From M3007 sp035299505 (lineage in GTDB: Bacteria > Bacteroidota > Bacteroidia > Chitinophagales > Saprospiraceae), in NCBI GenBank assembly GCA_035299505.1, contig DATGWL010000178.1, positions 1 through 64,000 on the forward strand: a stretch of DNA of 64,000 nucleotides, written 5' to 3'. Under the pieces are notes generated by a model. The model saw only the letters and a list, made by a program, of their open reading frames with translations. It was not told the origin of the DNA and did not search any database. The translations under genes and the position numbers were made by a program. Position 1 is the first letter of the stretch. Every line of letters begins with the position of its first letter. This document shows, piece after piece, positions 34,445 to 42,900 of this stretch.

Positions 34445-34918
34445 CTAAGCCATTTTGCCAAACATGATCTCCAGTTTGTTCCAGCGGAAATCAAAAATTT
34501 GCTGCAGTTGTTTTCGTACAAATAAGGTGTTAGCCAAATCGCCCAGCCAACCCAGGGGTACTTTGTAGTGTACCAGGTCAGTCATTTCAACACCTCCTTC
34601 GATAGCTTTGAAATGGTGCTGATGGTGCCAGATAGCGTAGGGGCCGACCCGTTGTTCGTCGACAAAAAACTTTCCCGGAGATACATGCGTAATCTCTGTC
34701 ATCCAGAATAAGGGTATACCCAACACCGGTTTCACAGTGTAGGTAATGACCTGTCCGGCATACATTTCGCAGTTGGAAAACTCCGGATCGGAGGTTACCT
34801 CGAAGCCCATGTAGGCAGGTGTGATGGCTTTCAGATTGCCAGGATTGGAAAAGAACTCCCAGGCGGTTTCCAGGGAAATGGGTAAGCGCTGTACCCGCTT
34901 TAACGTATATACTGCCAT
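34445..34918 (-). CDS. SRPBCC-family ligand-binding protein
   Basis: A 157-residue protein starting at ATG 34918 (MAVYTLKRVQRLPISLETAW); a longer in-frame start at 35149 would translate through an operator-like region and is rejected. The pattern LPISLETAWEFFSNPGNLKA at the N terminus, a central beta sheet (VLGIPLFWMTEITHV, FKAIEGGVEMTDLVHY) and a long C-terminal helix (VRKQLQQIFDFRWNKLEIMF) are typical of the SRPBCC (Bet v1-like) fold seen in coenzyme Q-binding and cell-division-inhibitor annotated proteins. The ligand is unknown. From memory, relatives sit in light-responsive photolyase clusters of Bacteroidota. A double palindrome lies 40-80 bases upstream. Confidence 0.8.
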   Translation of the reverse strand: MAVYTLKRVQRLPISLETAWEFFSNPGNLKAITPAYMGFEVTSDPEFSNCEMYAGQVITYTVKPVLGIPLFWMTEITHVSPGKFFVDEQRVGPYAIWHHQHHFKAIEGGVEMTDLVHYKVPLGWLGDLANTLFVRKQLQQIFDFRWNKLEIMFGKMA

Positions 34919-34961
34919 ATTGAATGGTTTGATTGGGCGATAAATAGCTATAGCGGGTATT

Positions 34962-34994
34962 TTGTTTAACAATTTACTCTTTTTTGTTAAACAA
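34962..34994. promoter_or_regulatory. Two 11-base palindromes TTGTTwAACAA, centres 22 bases apart
   Basis: TTGTTTAACAA at 34962-34972 and TTGTTAAACAA at 34984-34994 are each perfect palindromes, and together form a 12-base inverted repeat (ATTTTGTTTAAC / GTTAAACAAAAT). The centres are two helical turns apart, on the same face. Position 44-76 bases upstream of the SRPBCC start suggests an operator. Spacing in multiples of 11 recalls CarH/LitR-type MerR regulators, an inference only; no such regulator gene is in the window. Confidence 0.55.
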
Positions 34995-35131
34995 AATAAT
35001 TTTGAATACCAAGGCACAAAGCTCACTAACCTTGGCAACGGGGTCTTCACTAAATGATAGACTCTGCCGCATTGCGGCGAAAACGCCCTCATAGCTACTA
35101 TGTGTTTGGCAGAGCGCCGGCACAGATAGGC

Positions 35132-35168
35132 ATAAAAAATCCGCTGCAATTCATTGAATTACAGCGGA
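35132..35168 (-). terminator. Terminator of the CBS-domain gene (minus strand)
   Basis: On the minus strand the sequence ATTCCGCTGtAATTC pairs with GAATTgCAGCGGAT, one mismatch, and runs into TTTTTT. It lies 24 bases beyond the stop of the CBS gene. Confidence 0.75.
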
Positions 35169-35191
35169 ATATAGTTTTGGTTTGATCGTTT

Positions 35192-35617
35192 TTACATGTT
35201 ATCTCCCACAAATTTTTCCAGGTTGTCCGGATACTCTTTCGTGTGTTCATACCTGATTATATCGGTACTGGTAACAATGCCCAACAACTCATTGTCGTCA
35301 TTCACAATCGGAACTGCATGAAACAAATGACGCGTGAGCACTTCTGCCACGGCGCCCAGGTGTTGATCGGGATCAAGCGTGGCCACCCTGCGGGTCATTA
35401 CCTCACTTACTTTCATGGAACTGTATTCCTCTGCGGATTTACCAAGTTTGAACAGGTCCCAGCTGGTAACCATACCCACCAGCTTTTTACCTTCCACTAT
35501 CGGAATGTGGTGAATATGTTTGCTCAGCAGGATCTCTCGTACTTGTCCAAGTGTGTCATCTGGAGAAAGGGTAATGACATCCTTGGTCATATGCGTATGG
35601 ACGAGTTCGTTCATCAT
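35192..35617 (-). CDS. CBS-domain pair protein
   Basis: A 141-residue soluble protein made of two CBS motifs: TKDVITLSPDDTLGQVREIL with GMVTSWDLFK, and TRRVATLDPDQHLGAVAEVL with GIVTSTDIIRY. Such stand-alone pairs bind adenine nucleotides and sense energy state or regulate a partner; the ligand and partner here are not visible. The ATG pair at 35617/35614 sits directly before NELVHTHMTKD, where the first CBS motif begins; the longer frame from 35692 adds an unlikely extension. It has its own terminator. The upstream neighbour is proC on the same strand, 125 bases away. Confidence 0.85.
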   Translation of the reverse strand: MMNELVHTHMTKDVITLSPDDTLGQVREILLSKHIHHIPIVEGKKLVGMVTSWDLFKLGKSAEEYSSMKVSEVMTRRVATLDPDQHLGAVAEVLTRHLFHAVPIVNDDNELLGIVTSTDIIRYEHTKEYPDNLEKFVGDNM

Positions 35618-35742
35618 AGGCCAACAAATATTTAGGTTTTGAAATGCAAAATTGTTTGCCCGAAAGTAAGCAGCTTCCGCGCTTATTACCAAGTTTAATC
35701 AGGAGTAGTTCGAAAAAAAGACCTTTGCTTGCTATCGGGCAC

Positions 35743-36543
35743 TTATTTGCCAAGCTCGCCAGCTCGTTTTAACGCAGCATTAGCCCCGGAAGTGATGGCA
35801 TCGTGCAGCGCTTTTTCTCCGAATACCCGCAATGCTGCTTCGGTGGTGCCGCCCTTGGAGGCCACCTTGCCTATCCATTCCAAACAACTTAAATCCGACT
35901 TGTTGTACAAATCAATGGCGCCGGTAAAGGTCTGACCTACCAGAAGTTCTGCCTCAGAAGGTGAAAAACCCATTTTTTGGGCAGCTTCAATCATGGCATG
36001 CATGAAATAATATACATAAGCCGGTCCGGAACCAGAGATGGCTGTTGCCGCATCCAGCATGTCTTCATTTTCCACGTAAACGGTTTTTCCGGTAGTATTC
36101 AGCAGGTTTTGCACCATCACCAGTTCAATTCGGGTAACTTCCTCGGTGGAGCTAAATGCCGTAACTCCGGCGCCAATCTGGGCCGGCAGGTTGGGCATGG
36201 CGCGCGTAATTTTTCGGATACCAAGCGCCTCGGCAATGGTTTGCATACGCACCCCGGCCATAATACTTAGTAACACCTGCCCAGGATCTGTCAACCCCTG
36301 CATTTCCTGGAATAACTTGCCGGAATCCTGTGGTTTTACCGCCAGAATCAACAAGTCTGCCTGAGGAACACATAGCCGGGGATCGCTGAAAAATCGCCCC
36401 TCGTAATTTTCACTCAAATGATTGGCCTTTTCGTAGGTGCGACAAAGGACCATGAGTTGATCAGGGGTGACGATACGACTGCGCAAAAAACATTGGGCGT
36501 AGGTGAGGCCCATATTGCCTCCGCCGAGAATTAATATCTTCAT
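35743..36543 (-). CDS. proC: Pyrroline-5-carboxylate reductase
   Basis: A 266-residue cytoplasmic enzyme, usual length for the family. The N-terminal Rossmann motif ILGGGNMGLTYAQCFL binds NAD(P)H, followed by ILAVKPQD and the motif RAMPNLPAQIGAG. The C-terminal signature lies in ATAISGSGPAYVYYFMHAM and ASKGGTTEAALRVFGE. It reduces 1-pyrroline-5-carboxylate to proline, the last step of proline synthesis. The ATG at 36543 is immediately before the Rossmann strand; a longer frame to 36597 has no support. Divergent from the isoaspartyl peptidase gene, with 84 bases between the starts. No other proline gene is adjacent. Confidence 0.95.
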   Translation of the reverse strand: MKILILGGGNMGLTYAQCFLRSRIVTPDQLMVLCRTYEKANHLSENYEGRFFSDPRLCVPQADLLILAVKPQDSGKLFQEMQGLTDPGQVLLSIMAGVRMQTIAEALGIRKITRAMPNLPAQIGAGVTAFSSTEEVTRIELVMVQNLLNTTGKTVYVENEDMLDAATAISGSGPAYVYYFMHAMIEAAQKMGFSPSEAELLVGQTFTGAIDLYNKSDLSCLEWIGKVASKGGTTEAALRVFGEKALHDAITSGANAALKRAGELGK

Positions 36544-36579
36544 GATGGAATAGGAAAGAAAATGAAGTCTGCTTTGCAG

Positions 36580-36587
36580 TATTTTTG
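36580..36587 (+). promoter_or_regulatory. -7 promoter element for the isoaspartyl peptidase gene
   Basis: TATTTTTG fits TAnnTTTG and lies 41 bases upstream of the chosen ATG at 36628; it would place the transcript start after the alternative, longer start at 36562, which supports the shorter protein. Confidence 0.5.
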
Positions 36588-36627
36588 GGTTTTGCACGCA
36601 AAATTCGATGATCAGGAACTAATCAAT

Positions 36628-37665
36628 ATGAAAAACCTTGCCACTTTCTTTCTGCTAACCATTTTAATAGCCGCCGGATGTAAAAAAACGGATGGCAATT
36701 CACTCAATACCATGAAACCGGCACCAACTAAACCTGCCTATGCTCTGGCCATTCATGGCGGCGCAGGCGCTATTTCCAGGGCTAACATGACCCCTGAAAA
36801 GGAAAAGGAATACAGGGCCGCCCTGGATACTGCCCTGAACATTGGCGAACAAATTCTCCAAAAAGGAGGCTCTGCCATGGACGCCGTAACACAAACCATT
36901 GTGTATTTGGAAAACTGCCCGTTATTCAATGCCGGACGTGGCGCAGTTTTTACCCATGAAGGCAAAAACGAACTGGATGCCAGTGTCATGGATGGGTTAA
37001 CCCAAAAGGCAGGAGCAGTTGGTTGTGTGACCACCGTGAAGAACCCGATTCTGCTGGCCAGGGCAGTCATGGAGCAGTCTGCGCACGTTTTCCTGACCGG
37101 GCAGGGTGCCGAACAGTTTGCCCGTGAAAAAGGCCTGGAAATGGTGGATCCAAAATGGTTTTTCACTCAGGAGCGCTGGAACACACTGCAAAAAGCCCTG
37201 GAAGCAGAAAAAAAGGATGCCCGTACCGGCTCACTTGAAGCGGTTGATTACAAATTTGGTACTGTTGGATGTGTAGCGCTTGACCAAACAGGCAATCTGG
37301 CGGCCGGTACCAGTACCGGAGGCATGACCAACAAGCGCTGGAACCGACTGGGCGATGCTCCCATCATTGGCGCGGGTACTTATGCTTCCAACGATGCCTG
37401 TGCGGTCTCTTGTACCGGTCATGGCGAATACTTTATCCGCTATGCGGTGGCTTACGACATCTGGGCGCAGATGATGTATGGTGGTAAAACACTGGAACAG
37501 GCCACACAGTACACCGTGATGGAAAAACTGGTAGCTAAGGGTGGTGAAGGCGGATTGATTGCCGTAGATAAAATGGGAAACATCAGCCAACCCTTTAATT
37601 CTGAAGGCATGTACAGGGGTTGGGTGAAACCCGGTCAACGTTTTGTTGGCATCTACAAGGATTAG
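36628..37665 (+). CDS. Isoaspartyl peptidase / L-asparaginase, lipoprotein (Ntn hydrolase)
   Basis: The ATG at 36628 begins a lipoprotein signal, MKNLATFFLLTILIAAGC, with lipobox Cys at residue 18. The 345-residue protein is a plant-type asparaginase (peptidase family T2). Landmarks: AIHGGAGAISR, GSAMDAVTQTIVYLEN, FNAGRGAVFTHEG, and the autocleavage site with catalytic Thr212 in KFGTVGCVALD, followed by GTSTGGMTNKRWNRLGDAPI. It cleaves beta-aspartyl peptide bonds or L-asparagine after self-processing into two subunits. Export as a lipoprotein suggests peptide degradation in the periplasm or at the surface, in line with the other peptide-scavenging genes. Convergent with the small lipoprotein gene, 14 bases apart. 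Confidence 0.9.
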   Translation: MKNLATFFLLTILIAAGCKKTDGNSLNTMKPAPTKPAYALAIHGGAGAISRANMTPEKEKEYRAALDTALNIGEQILQKGGSAMDAVTQTIVYLENCPLFNAGRGAVFTHEGKNELDASVMDGLTQKAGAVGCVTTVKNPILLARAVMEQSAHVFLTGQGAEQFAREKGLEMVDPKWFFTQERWNTLQKALEAEKKDARTGSLEAVDYKFGTVGCVALDQTGNLAAGTSTGGMTNKRWNRLGDAPIIGAGTYASNDACAVSCTGHGEYFIRYAVAYDIWAQMMYGGKTLEQATQYTVMEKLVAKGGEGGLIAVDKMGNISQPFNSEGMYRGWVKPGQRFVGIYKD

Positions 37666-37679
37666 GCTGGGGTAGGGTA

Positions 37680-38204
37680 CTACTCATTTTTTTGGGAAAA
37701 AGTTACCAGCAGGGTGGCCTGTTCGGGGCTCAAAACACGGTCGATTTTGATAAATATGCCGGGTTGGACCTCTCGTTCCTGCCCGATAGCCATTTCTGCA
37801 CGCCGCATTTCAATGATATCACCCCAGTCTTTGAGCGGCGCTTGTTTGGGAGAAAAGCTGCTCAAAAACACGAACTGCCTGGAGGCTTCCTTCATCCAGA
37901 AGGAATCCGGTTGTGTGCTGTAATCGCCCTTAACCGTGAACCTGTACTCCTGATAGGTATTACCACAAACCTCCTGCCCGATTTCGAGCAAAATGCCACG
38001 GTCCAACATCAGGCTCTCCAGTGATTGCGACCCCTCTTTTTCAAAATTATACTGCAAAACATGAGGCAGATTTTGGGCAAAAATGGGTTCTGGTTTGAAC
38101 TTGCAACTTTGTTGCTGCGAACAGGAAAAAAGGCTGATGGCTGCTGCGCCAAACAAAGCCGATAACAGGGGCAACGCCTTTGCGGCATTAGGCAAATACT
38201 TCAT
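37680..38204 (-). CDS. Small lipoprotein of unknown function
   Basis: A 174-residue protein starting at ATG 38204 (MKYLPNAAKALPLLSALFGA), with lipobox ISLFSCS; the alternative ATG at 38225 adds seven residues. The mature part contains segments such as LMLDRGILLEIGQEVCGNTY, WMKEASRQFVFLSSFSPK and VQPGIFIKIDRVLSPEQATL, none of which I recognise. It may be periplasmic or surface lipoprotein. The divergent hutI gene starts about 110 bases away, and both genes have consensus -7 boxes in the gap separated by only two bases, so their expression may be linked. Confidence 0.7.
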   Translation of the reverse strand: MKYLPNAAKALPLLSALFGAAAISLFSCSQQQSCKFKPEPIFAQNLPHVLQYNFEKEGSQSLESLMLDRGILLEIGQEVCGNTYQEYRFTVKGDYSTQPDSFWMKEASRQFVFLSSFSPKQAPLKDWGDIIEMRRAEMAIGQEREVQPGIFIKIDRVLSPEQATLLVTFSQKNE

Positions 38205-38245
38205 CTCTTTTTGGTAAAATCCCATGGTTTGTGATACTTAGGCTG

Positions 38246-38253
38246 CAAAAGTA
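38246..38253 (-). promoter_or_regulatory. -7 promoter element for the small lipoprotein gene
   Basis: TACTTTTG on the minus strand (CAAAAGTA on the plus strand), 42 bases from the ATG at 38204. It lies two bases from the divergent hutI -7 box. Confidence 0.55.
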
Positions 38254-38255
38254 GA

Positions 38256-38263
38256 TAGTTTTG
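38256..38263 (+). promoter_or_regulatory. -7 promoter element for hutI
   Basis: TAGTTTTG fits TAnnTTTG; a TTTG at 38228-38231 lies 24 bases upstream, a little farther than usual. The hutI ATG is 51 bases downstream. Confidence 0.55.
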
Positions 38264-38313
38264 CGCCGCCTTCGCCTGAAGTTTCCTGAAATTGATCTAA
38301 CCAACTTCTTTGT

Positions 38314-39549
38314 ATGCCAAGTTTACTCATTCGCAATATCCACCTTCTGGTTCAAGCAGAACACCATCTACGTACACTGGTGAAAGGTGCTGAAATGGCC
38401 AATTTGCCTTGTTTGTCCAATGCTTATGTGCTGGCTGAAAATGGTCGTATCAAAGCATTTGGCCCCATGGCAGAATGTCCGGAAAGAGCGGATGAAATTA
38501 TAGATGCCACCGGCAAACTGGTGCTGCCGGCCTGGTGCGATTCACATACGCATATTGTGTTTGCTGCCACCCGTGAAGAAGAATTTGTGGATCGGATTCG
38601 TGGCTTATCGTATGAGGAAATTGCAGAAAGAGGCGGCGGGATTCTGAATTCTGCCAGAAAACTGCAAAAGGCTTCAGAAGAGGAACTTTTTGAAGGCGCC
38701 TGGGAGCGTTTGCAGGAAGTGATAGCCATGGGTACCGGCGCTATTGAGGTGAAAAGTGGTTATGGACTCACACTGGACAGTGAACTCAAAATGTTGCGGG
38801 TGGTACGCCGACTCAAAGAGCAGGCGCCTATTCCGGTTAAAGCCACCTTTTTAGGAGCACATGCCATTCCAATGGAGTATAAAGCCAATAGAGAGGCATA
38901 TATATCGCTGATTATCAGGGAAATGCTGCCCCAGGTGGCAGCCGAAGGTCTGGCTGATTATTGTGATGTTTTTTGCGATAAAGGCTTTTTTACCCCGGAG
39001 GAAACAGACCGGATTTTAGAAGCAGGTTGGAAATACGGCTTGAAGCCCAAAATTCACGCCAATGAACTTGGTTTAACCGGTGGCGTACAAGCTGGTATTG
39101 CCCGGAATGCTATTTCTGTGGATCATCTGGAATACACCAGCGAGGTTGAAATCAATGCGCTTTTGCAAAGCCATACCCTGCCTACCTTGTTGCCAGGCTG
39201 CGCTTTTTTCCTGGGCATACCATTTGCGCCAGCCCGGCAGATGATTGATGCCGGACTGCCTGTGGTGCTGGCTACGGATTTTAATCCGGGATCCTGCCCA
39301 TCCGGCAACATGCCCTTTGTGATTTCTCTTGCCTGTGCCAAAATGAAAATGTTGCCGGAAGAGGCGGTTAACGCAGCAACGCTCAATGGCGCCCGGGCTA
39401 TGGAACTGGAGTCAGATTACGGTACAATTGCTGTCGGCAAGGTGGCAAATCTAATCATTACCCGACCAATGATGTCGCTTGCCGGACTTCCGTATGCTTT
39501 TGGCAGTAAGGTTGTTGAGCGGGTGATCGTGAGGGGTGGAATGGCCTGA
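38314..39549 (+). CDS. hutI: Imidazolonepropionase
   Basis: A 411-residue amidohydrolase, usual length. Metal-binding His78 and His80 lie in CDSHTHIVFAATREEEF, followed by the family-specific IRGLSYEEIAERGGGILNSA, GTGAIEVKSGYGLTLDSELK, FLGAHAIPMEYK, CDVFCDKGFFTPEETDRILE, KIHANELGLTGGVQ and ATDFNPGSCPSGNMPFVISL. It hydrolyses 4-imidazolone-5-propionate to N-formimino-L-glutamate in histidine breakdown. No hutH, hutU or later hut gene is in the window, so the pathway genes are scattered. It has a recognisable promoter 51 bases upstream. Confidence 0.95.
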   Translation: MPSLLIRNIHLLVQAEHHLRTLVKGAEMANLPCLSNAYVLAENGRIKAFGPMAECPERADEIIDATGKLVLPAWCDSHTHIVFAATREEEFVDRIRGLSYEEIAERGGGILNSARKLQKASEEELFEGAWERLQEVIAMGTGAIEVKSGYGLTLDSELKMLRVVRRLKEQAPIPVKATFLGAHAIPMEYKANREAYISLIIREMLPQVAAEGLADYCDVFCDKGFFTPEETDRILEAGWKYGLKPKIHANELGLTGGVQAGIARNAISVDHLEYTSEVEINALLQSHTLPTLLPGCAFFLGIPFAPARQMIDAGLPVVLATDFNPGSCPSGNMPFVISLACAKMKMLPEEAVNAATLNGARAMELESDYGTIAVGKVANLIITRPMMSLAGLPYAFGSKVVERVIVRGGMA

Positions 39550-39975
39550 GGTTTTGATACGGGCGGGCGCGGTGCCGAATAAAACTGTTAATGTGCTGAA
39601 TGTAATGCCGGTGTTTTTGTTATGGCAGGGATTCTGGGGTAAATGGTAGGCTGTAGACAAAAAATGGTGGTGTTTGGCGGCAATAAAGGGTGTTAAATAG
39701 GCGTTTGGCCCCGGTTTTTTGTTTGAAATGGTGTTAAATAAACGGAATTGTTTGGAATGAAATAGGTCGGAACGAAGGGGTTTACCTACTTTTGCGGCCA
39801 TTGTGCCTGAACCTGTGTTAAAAAGAGCAGAACGTTAAAGTTGCTGCACTGATACAGCAAAACAAAAAGGTACAGCATCTTGTGTCCGGTGTTGTAAAAC
39901 ACGCCCATCCCAACGAGCAATCCCGTATATCGGTTCTAATATCATCCATCAACCTTTGTTAAAATTTTTCTACTG
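39550..39975. other. Intergenic region with long leader of the second giant gene
   Basis: This 426-base gap holds no supported gene. A -7 box lies at 39787-39794, giving the downstream giant gene a 5' leader of about 175 bases, which is long for this genome and might carry regulatory RNA structure; I see no recognisable riboswitch. Confidence 0.5.
39787..39794 (+). promoter_or_regulatory. -7 promoter element upstream of the second giant gene
   Basis: TACTTTTG fits TAnnTTTG. It is the best promoter match in the gap and lies about 180 bases upstream of the ATG at 39976. Confidence 0.5.
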
Positions 39976-42900
39976 ATGCACAGACTTCTAATCCCTTTGC
40001 TTTCGTGCCTGTTCCTGGGCGCACCTGCGCTTTTGCGCGCACAAACCCCTCATGAAATCAAATACCTGCCTTTCGATCCGAAAAATATCAAACTAACTAC
40101 CTCCGGCGCAGAAGCGCCTTGCGGCAGTGCAGGTACCTACACCTTCGGGCAATTCGTAGGTTCCAGTAACGACCCCGCTCCATCACCCATCTTTCTTTGC
40201 TTTGGCGACTCGCTTCAGGTGGTTCACAACGGCGATGCCGACCTGAGTGGCGATCCACAGGCGGCTACAGCGCCAGGTATTGCCTACGCGTTTTACACTT
40301 GCGCACCAACGGAAACGGGTCCAACCCTGCAGGACGTGGCGCTGATTCCTGGTCCCGGTGATGCCTGTGTGCTGGCTGGTTCTTCTACTGGCCTTTACAT
40401 TACGCAGGCTGTACCTAATGGAGGTTCTACCTGGTTTTTCAACAGTGGAACCCTGCAGAACACCTTTAATATGGGTCAACCGATGTCTATCATCTTTGCC
40501 CCTATTACTGTTGATGATTTTGCCAACAACAACTACGAGTCCGCTCAGGTTGGTTTCCCTCCCGGTCCTTGCGTTGCGGTAAATACCGCTGCCGCTTTTG
40601 AAGTGGTTTACCTGAATGAAATTACTGCTACCGGTATTTCCAACAACTTCGGCAACGATTGCCTTGGTCGTTTTACCGTACGGGGAGGTTATCCACAGTA
40701 CGATGGCAATGCCGTGTACGATATTGAGATCTTCCTGACGTCAAATCCGAACGTTAAAGCGGTGGTGCATACCTCTGCTTCCAACCTTTTCCATCTGTCC
40801 AGTGTGCCATTTTCAGTGCCACAAGCCGGTAATTACACCGTAGTTATTCGGGATGGAAAAAGCTGTCCTGCCACTTTCACTATTGACATGAACGTGTGCG
40901 ATGCAACGGATAACATTACCCTTGCTTTCCCGGATACAGTAGTGCCTCCAGGTGGAACAGTTTGTGTTCCTGTTACGGTGCAAAACTTTGCCATCCTCTC
41001 CGGTTCTTTCTCTATTACCTGGGACGAAACGGTGTTGCAATACAATGGTTTGCAGAATGTTAGCTCTGTGATTGATACCGTGTTCAATCCGGCTGCCAAT
41101 CTGAACGAACAACAAACCAGCCTTGGTTTCCTCGGTGTTCAGATTTTCAACAACCTCAACCCAACCACTATCTTTATTCCGAACGACAGCACCTTGTTTG
41201 AAATTTGTTTTACAGCTGTCGGCAACCTGGGTGATTGCTCCGGGTTGGGTGTCATCAATACGCCAACCGGTATTGCCCTTGAAGATGAAATGGGGCAAAA
41301 CCTCGCCCTGACCGTAGACACCGGACAGGTTTGTATCGCATTCCTGCCACTGAGCTTTACCTTCACGGTTACAGATACGACCTGTCTTGGCGAAGCGCTC
41401 CTGACCATCACTCCGGTAGGTGGTGTTGAGCCATACGACGTTATCGTAAGGCAGGACCCGGGTACAGGTCCAACCTACTCCGGTACGGTATTGACCTCCG
41501 GTGGCACCTTCGATGTGCAAAATGTGGGCAGCCCAAACAACACGCCCGAAACTTTTGAAATCTGTGTAACGGATAACAATGGTTCCGGTGCCACGCAGTG
41601 TACCACTTTCGTGGTGAATATTCCTCGTCTTGGCGCTCAGATTAACTTTGTACAAGAACCATTGTGTAACGGACAAAATAACGGTATCATCAGTGCAGTG
41701 GTTCTGCAAGGCGGCATTACTGTAAATAACCCCGGTCCTACCTATACCTATGCCTGGGCTCCAGCCAACCTGACGGTGCAAAACAGCCAGGTTCAAAACG
41801 GTGTGCCAGCTGGTTTGTATACCGTTACGGTGACCGATCTGAATACGGGTTGCTCAGAAGTAGCATCCGGCACACTGGGTCAGCCAGCTCCGCTGAGCTC
41901 CAACAGCATTACGGTTACGCCAGCTTCCTGCTCAGGTGTTTGTGATGGTATCATTAACTATGAGGCAGAGGGCGGAACCCCATTCCCCGGCCCGGCTTAC
42001 CAATATGCCTGGGAAAATCTTGGCACCAACACACAGGCAGGTTCCGGTACCGACAACCCGATTGTTTTGGCAGGTATTTGTGCAGGCGTTTACCGTGTTA
42101 CTTTTACCGATTCCAGAGGTTGTACTGAAACAGAAGAAGTTACGGTAACAGATCTGCGTGCATTAGGCGTGAACCTGAACGTACAGCAAAATGTATCCTG
42201 TTTTGGCGGCACTAACGGCGCTATCAGCATTTCAGTAACAGAATCTGTGGCCTCCGGCAATGCCTTCACCCCAACCTGGACTCCTGCGGGCGGCGCATCT
42301 GGTGGTACAAGTCCTAACTTTACTTACAGCGCACTGGCCAGCGGTACTTACATCTTTAGCGCAGTAGATAATCTTGGCTGTAGTGTTTCTGATACCTTTA
42401 TAGTAACACAACCTACTCAATTGCGCGTTGACAGTTTGGGACAATCCAACCCAATTTGCGCTCAGCCTAACAGTGGTTCTATCTCCATTAACGCAGCTGG
42501 TGGCACTGGTTTTGGTACGTATATTTTCAACTGGACCCCACCAGCTACAAACGTACAAAATCCATCCGGCCTTCCATTTGGCGCATATACGGTAACGGTA
42601 ACAGATGCCAACAACTGCACCGTGACCCGCACGTTTAATCTGTTGGAGCCAACACCTCCAAACATCACCTTTACTTCGGTGGTACCACTTAAATGTGGCG
42701 GCGACGGCTCGTTGACAGCAAGTGCTCCAAATGGCTTTATTTATGTTTGGACTGATATCAACGGCGTAGTGATTGATTCAACACAGACCATTGATAGTCT
42801 TGTGGGTGGCGATTACATCATTCGGGTGTTTGATACCGGAGGTTGTGTAGGTGAAGACACCATTTCGCTGACGGATGTAATAGCTTTATCGTTCAGCGAT

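Noticed and set aside
39451..39801. A 116-residue minus-strand frame across the hutI end and the following gap
   Set aside because: It overlaps the hutI 3' end in antisense and the downstream promoter; no supporting motif.
40813..41796. A 327-residue minus-strand frame inside the second giant gene
   Set aside because: Antisense to repetitive coding DNA; its composition follows the codons of the real gene and no motif was found.
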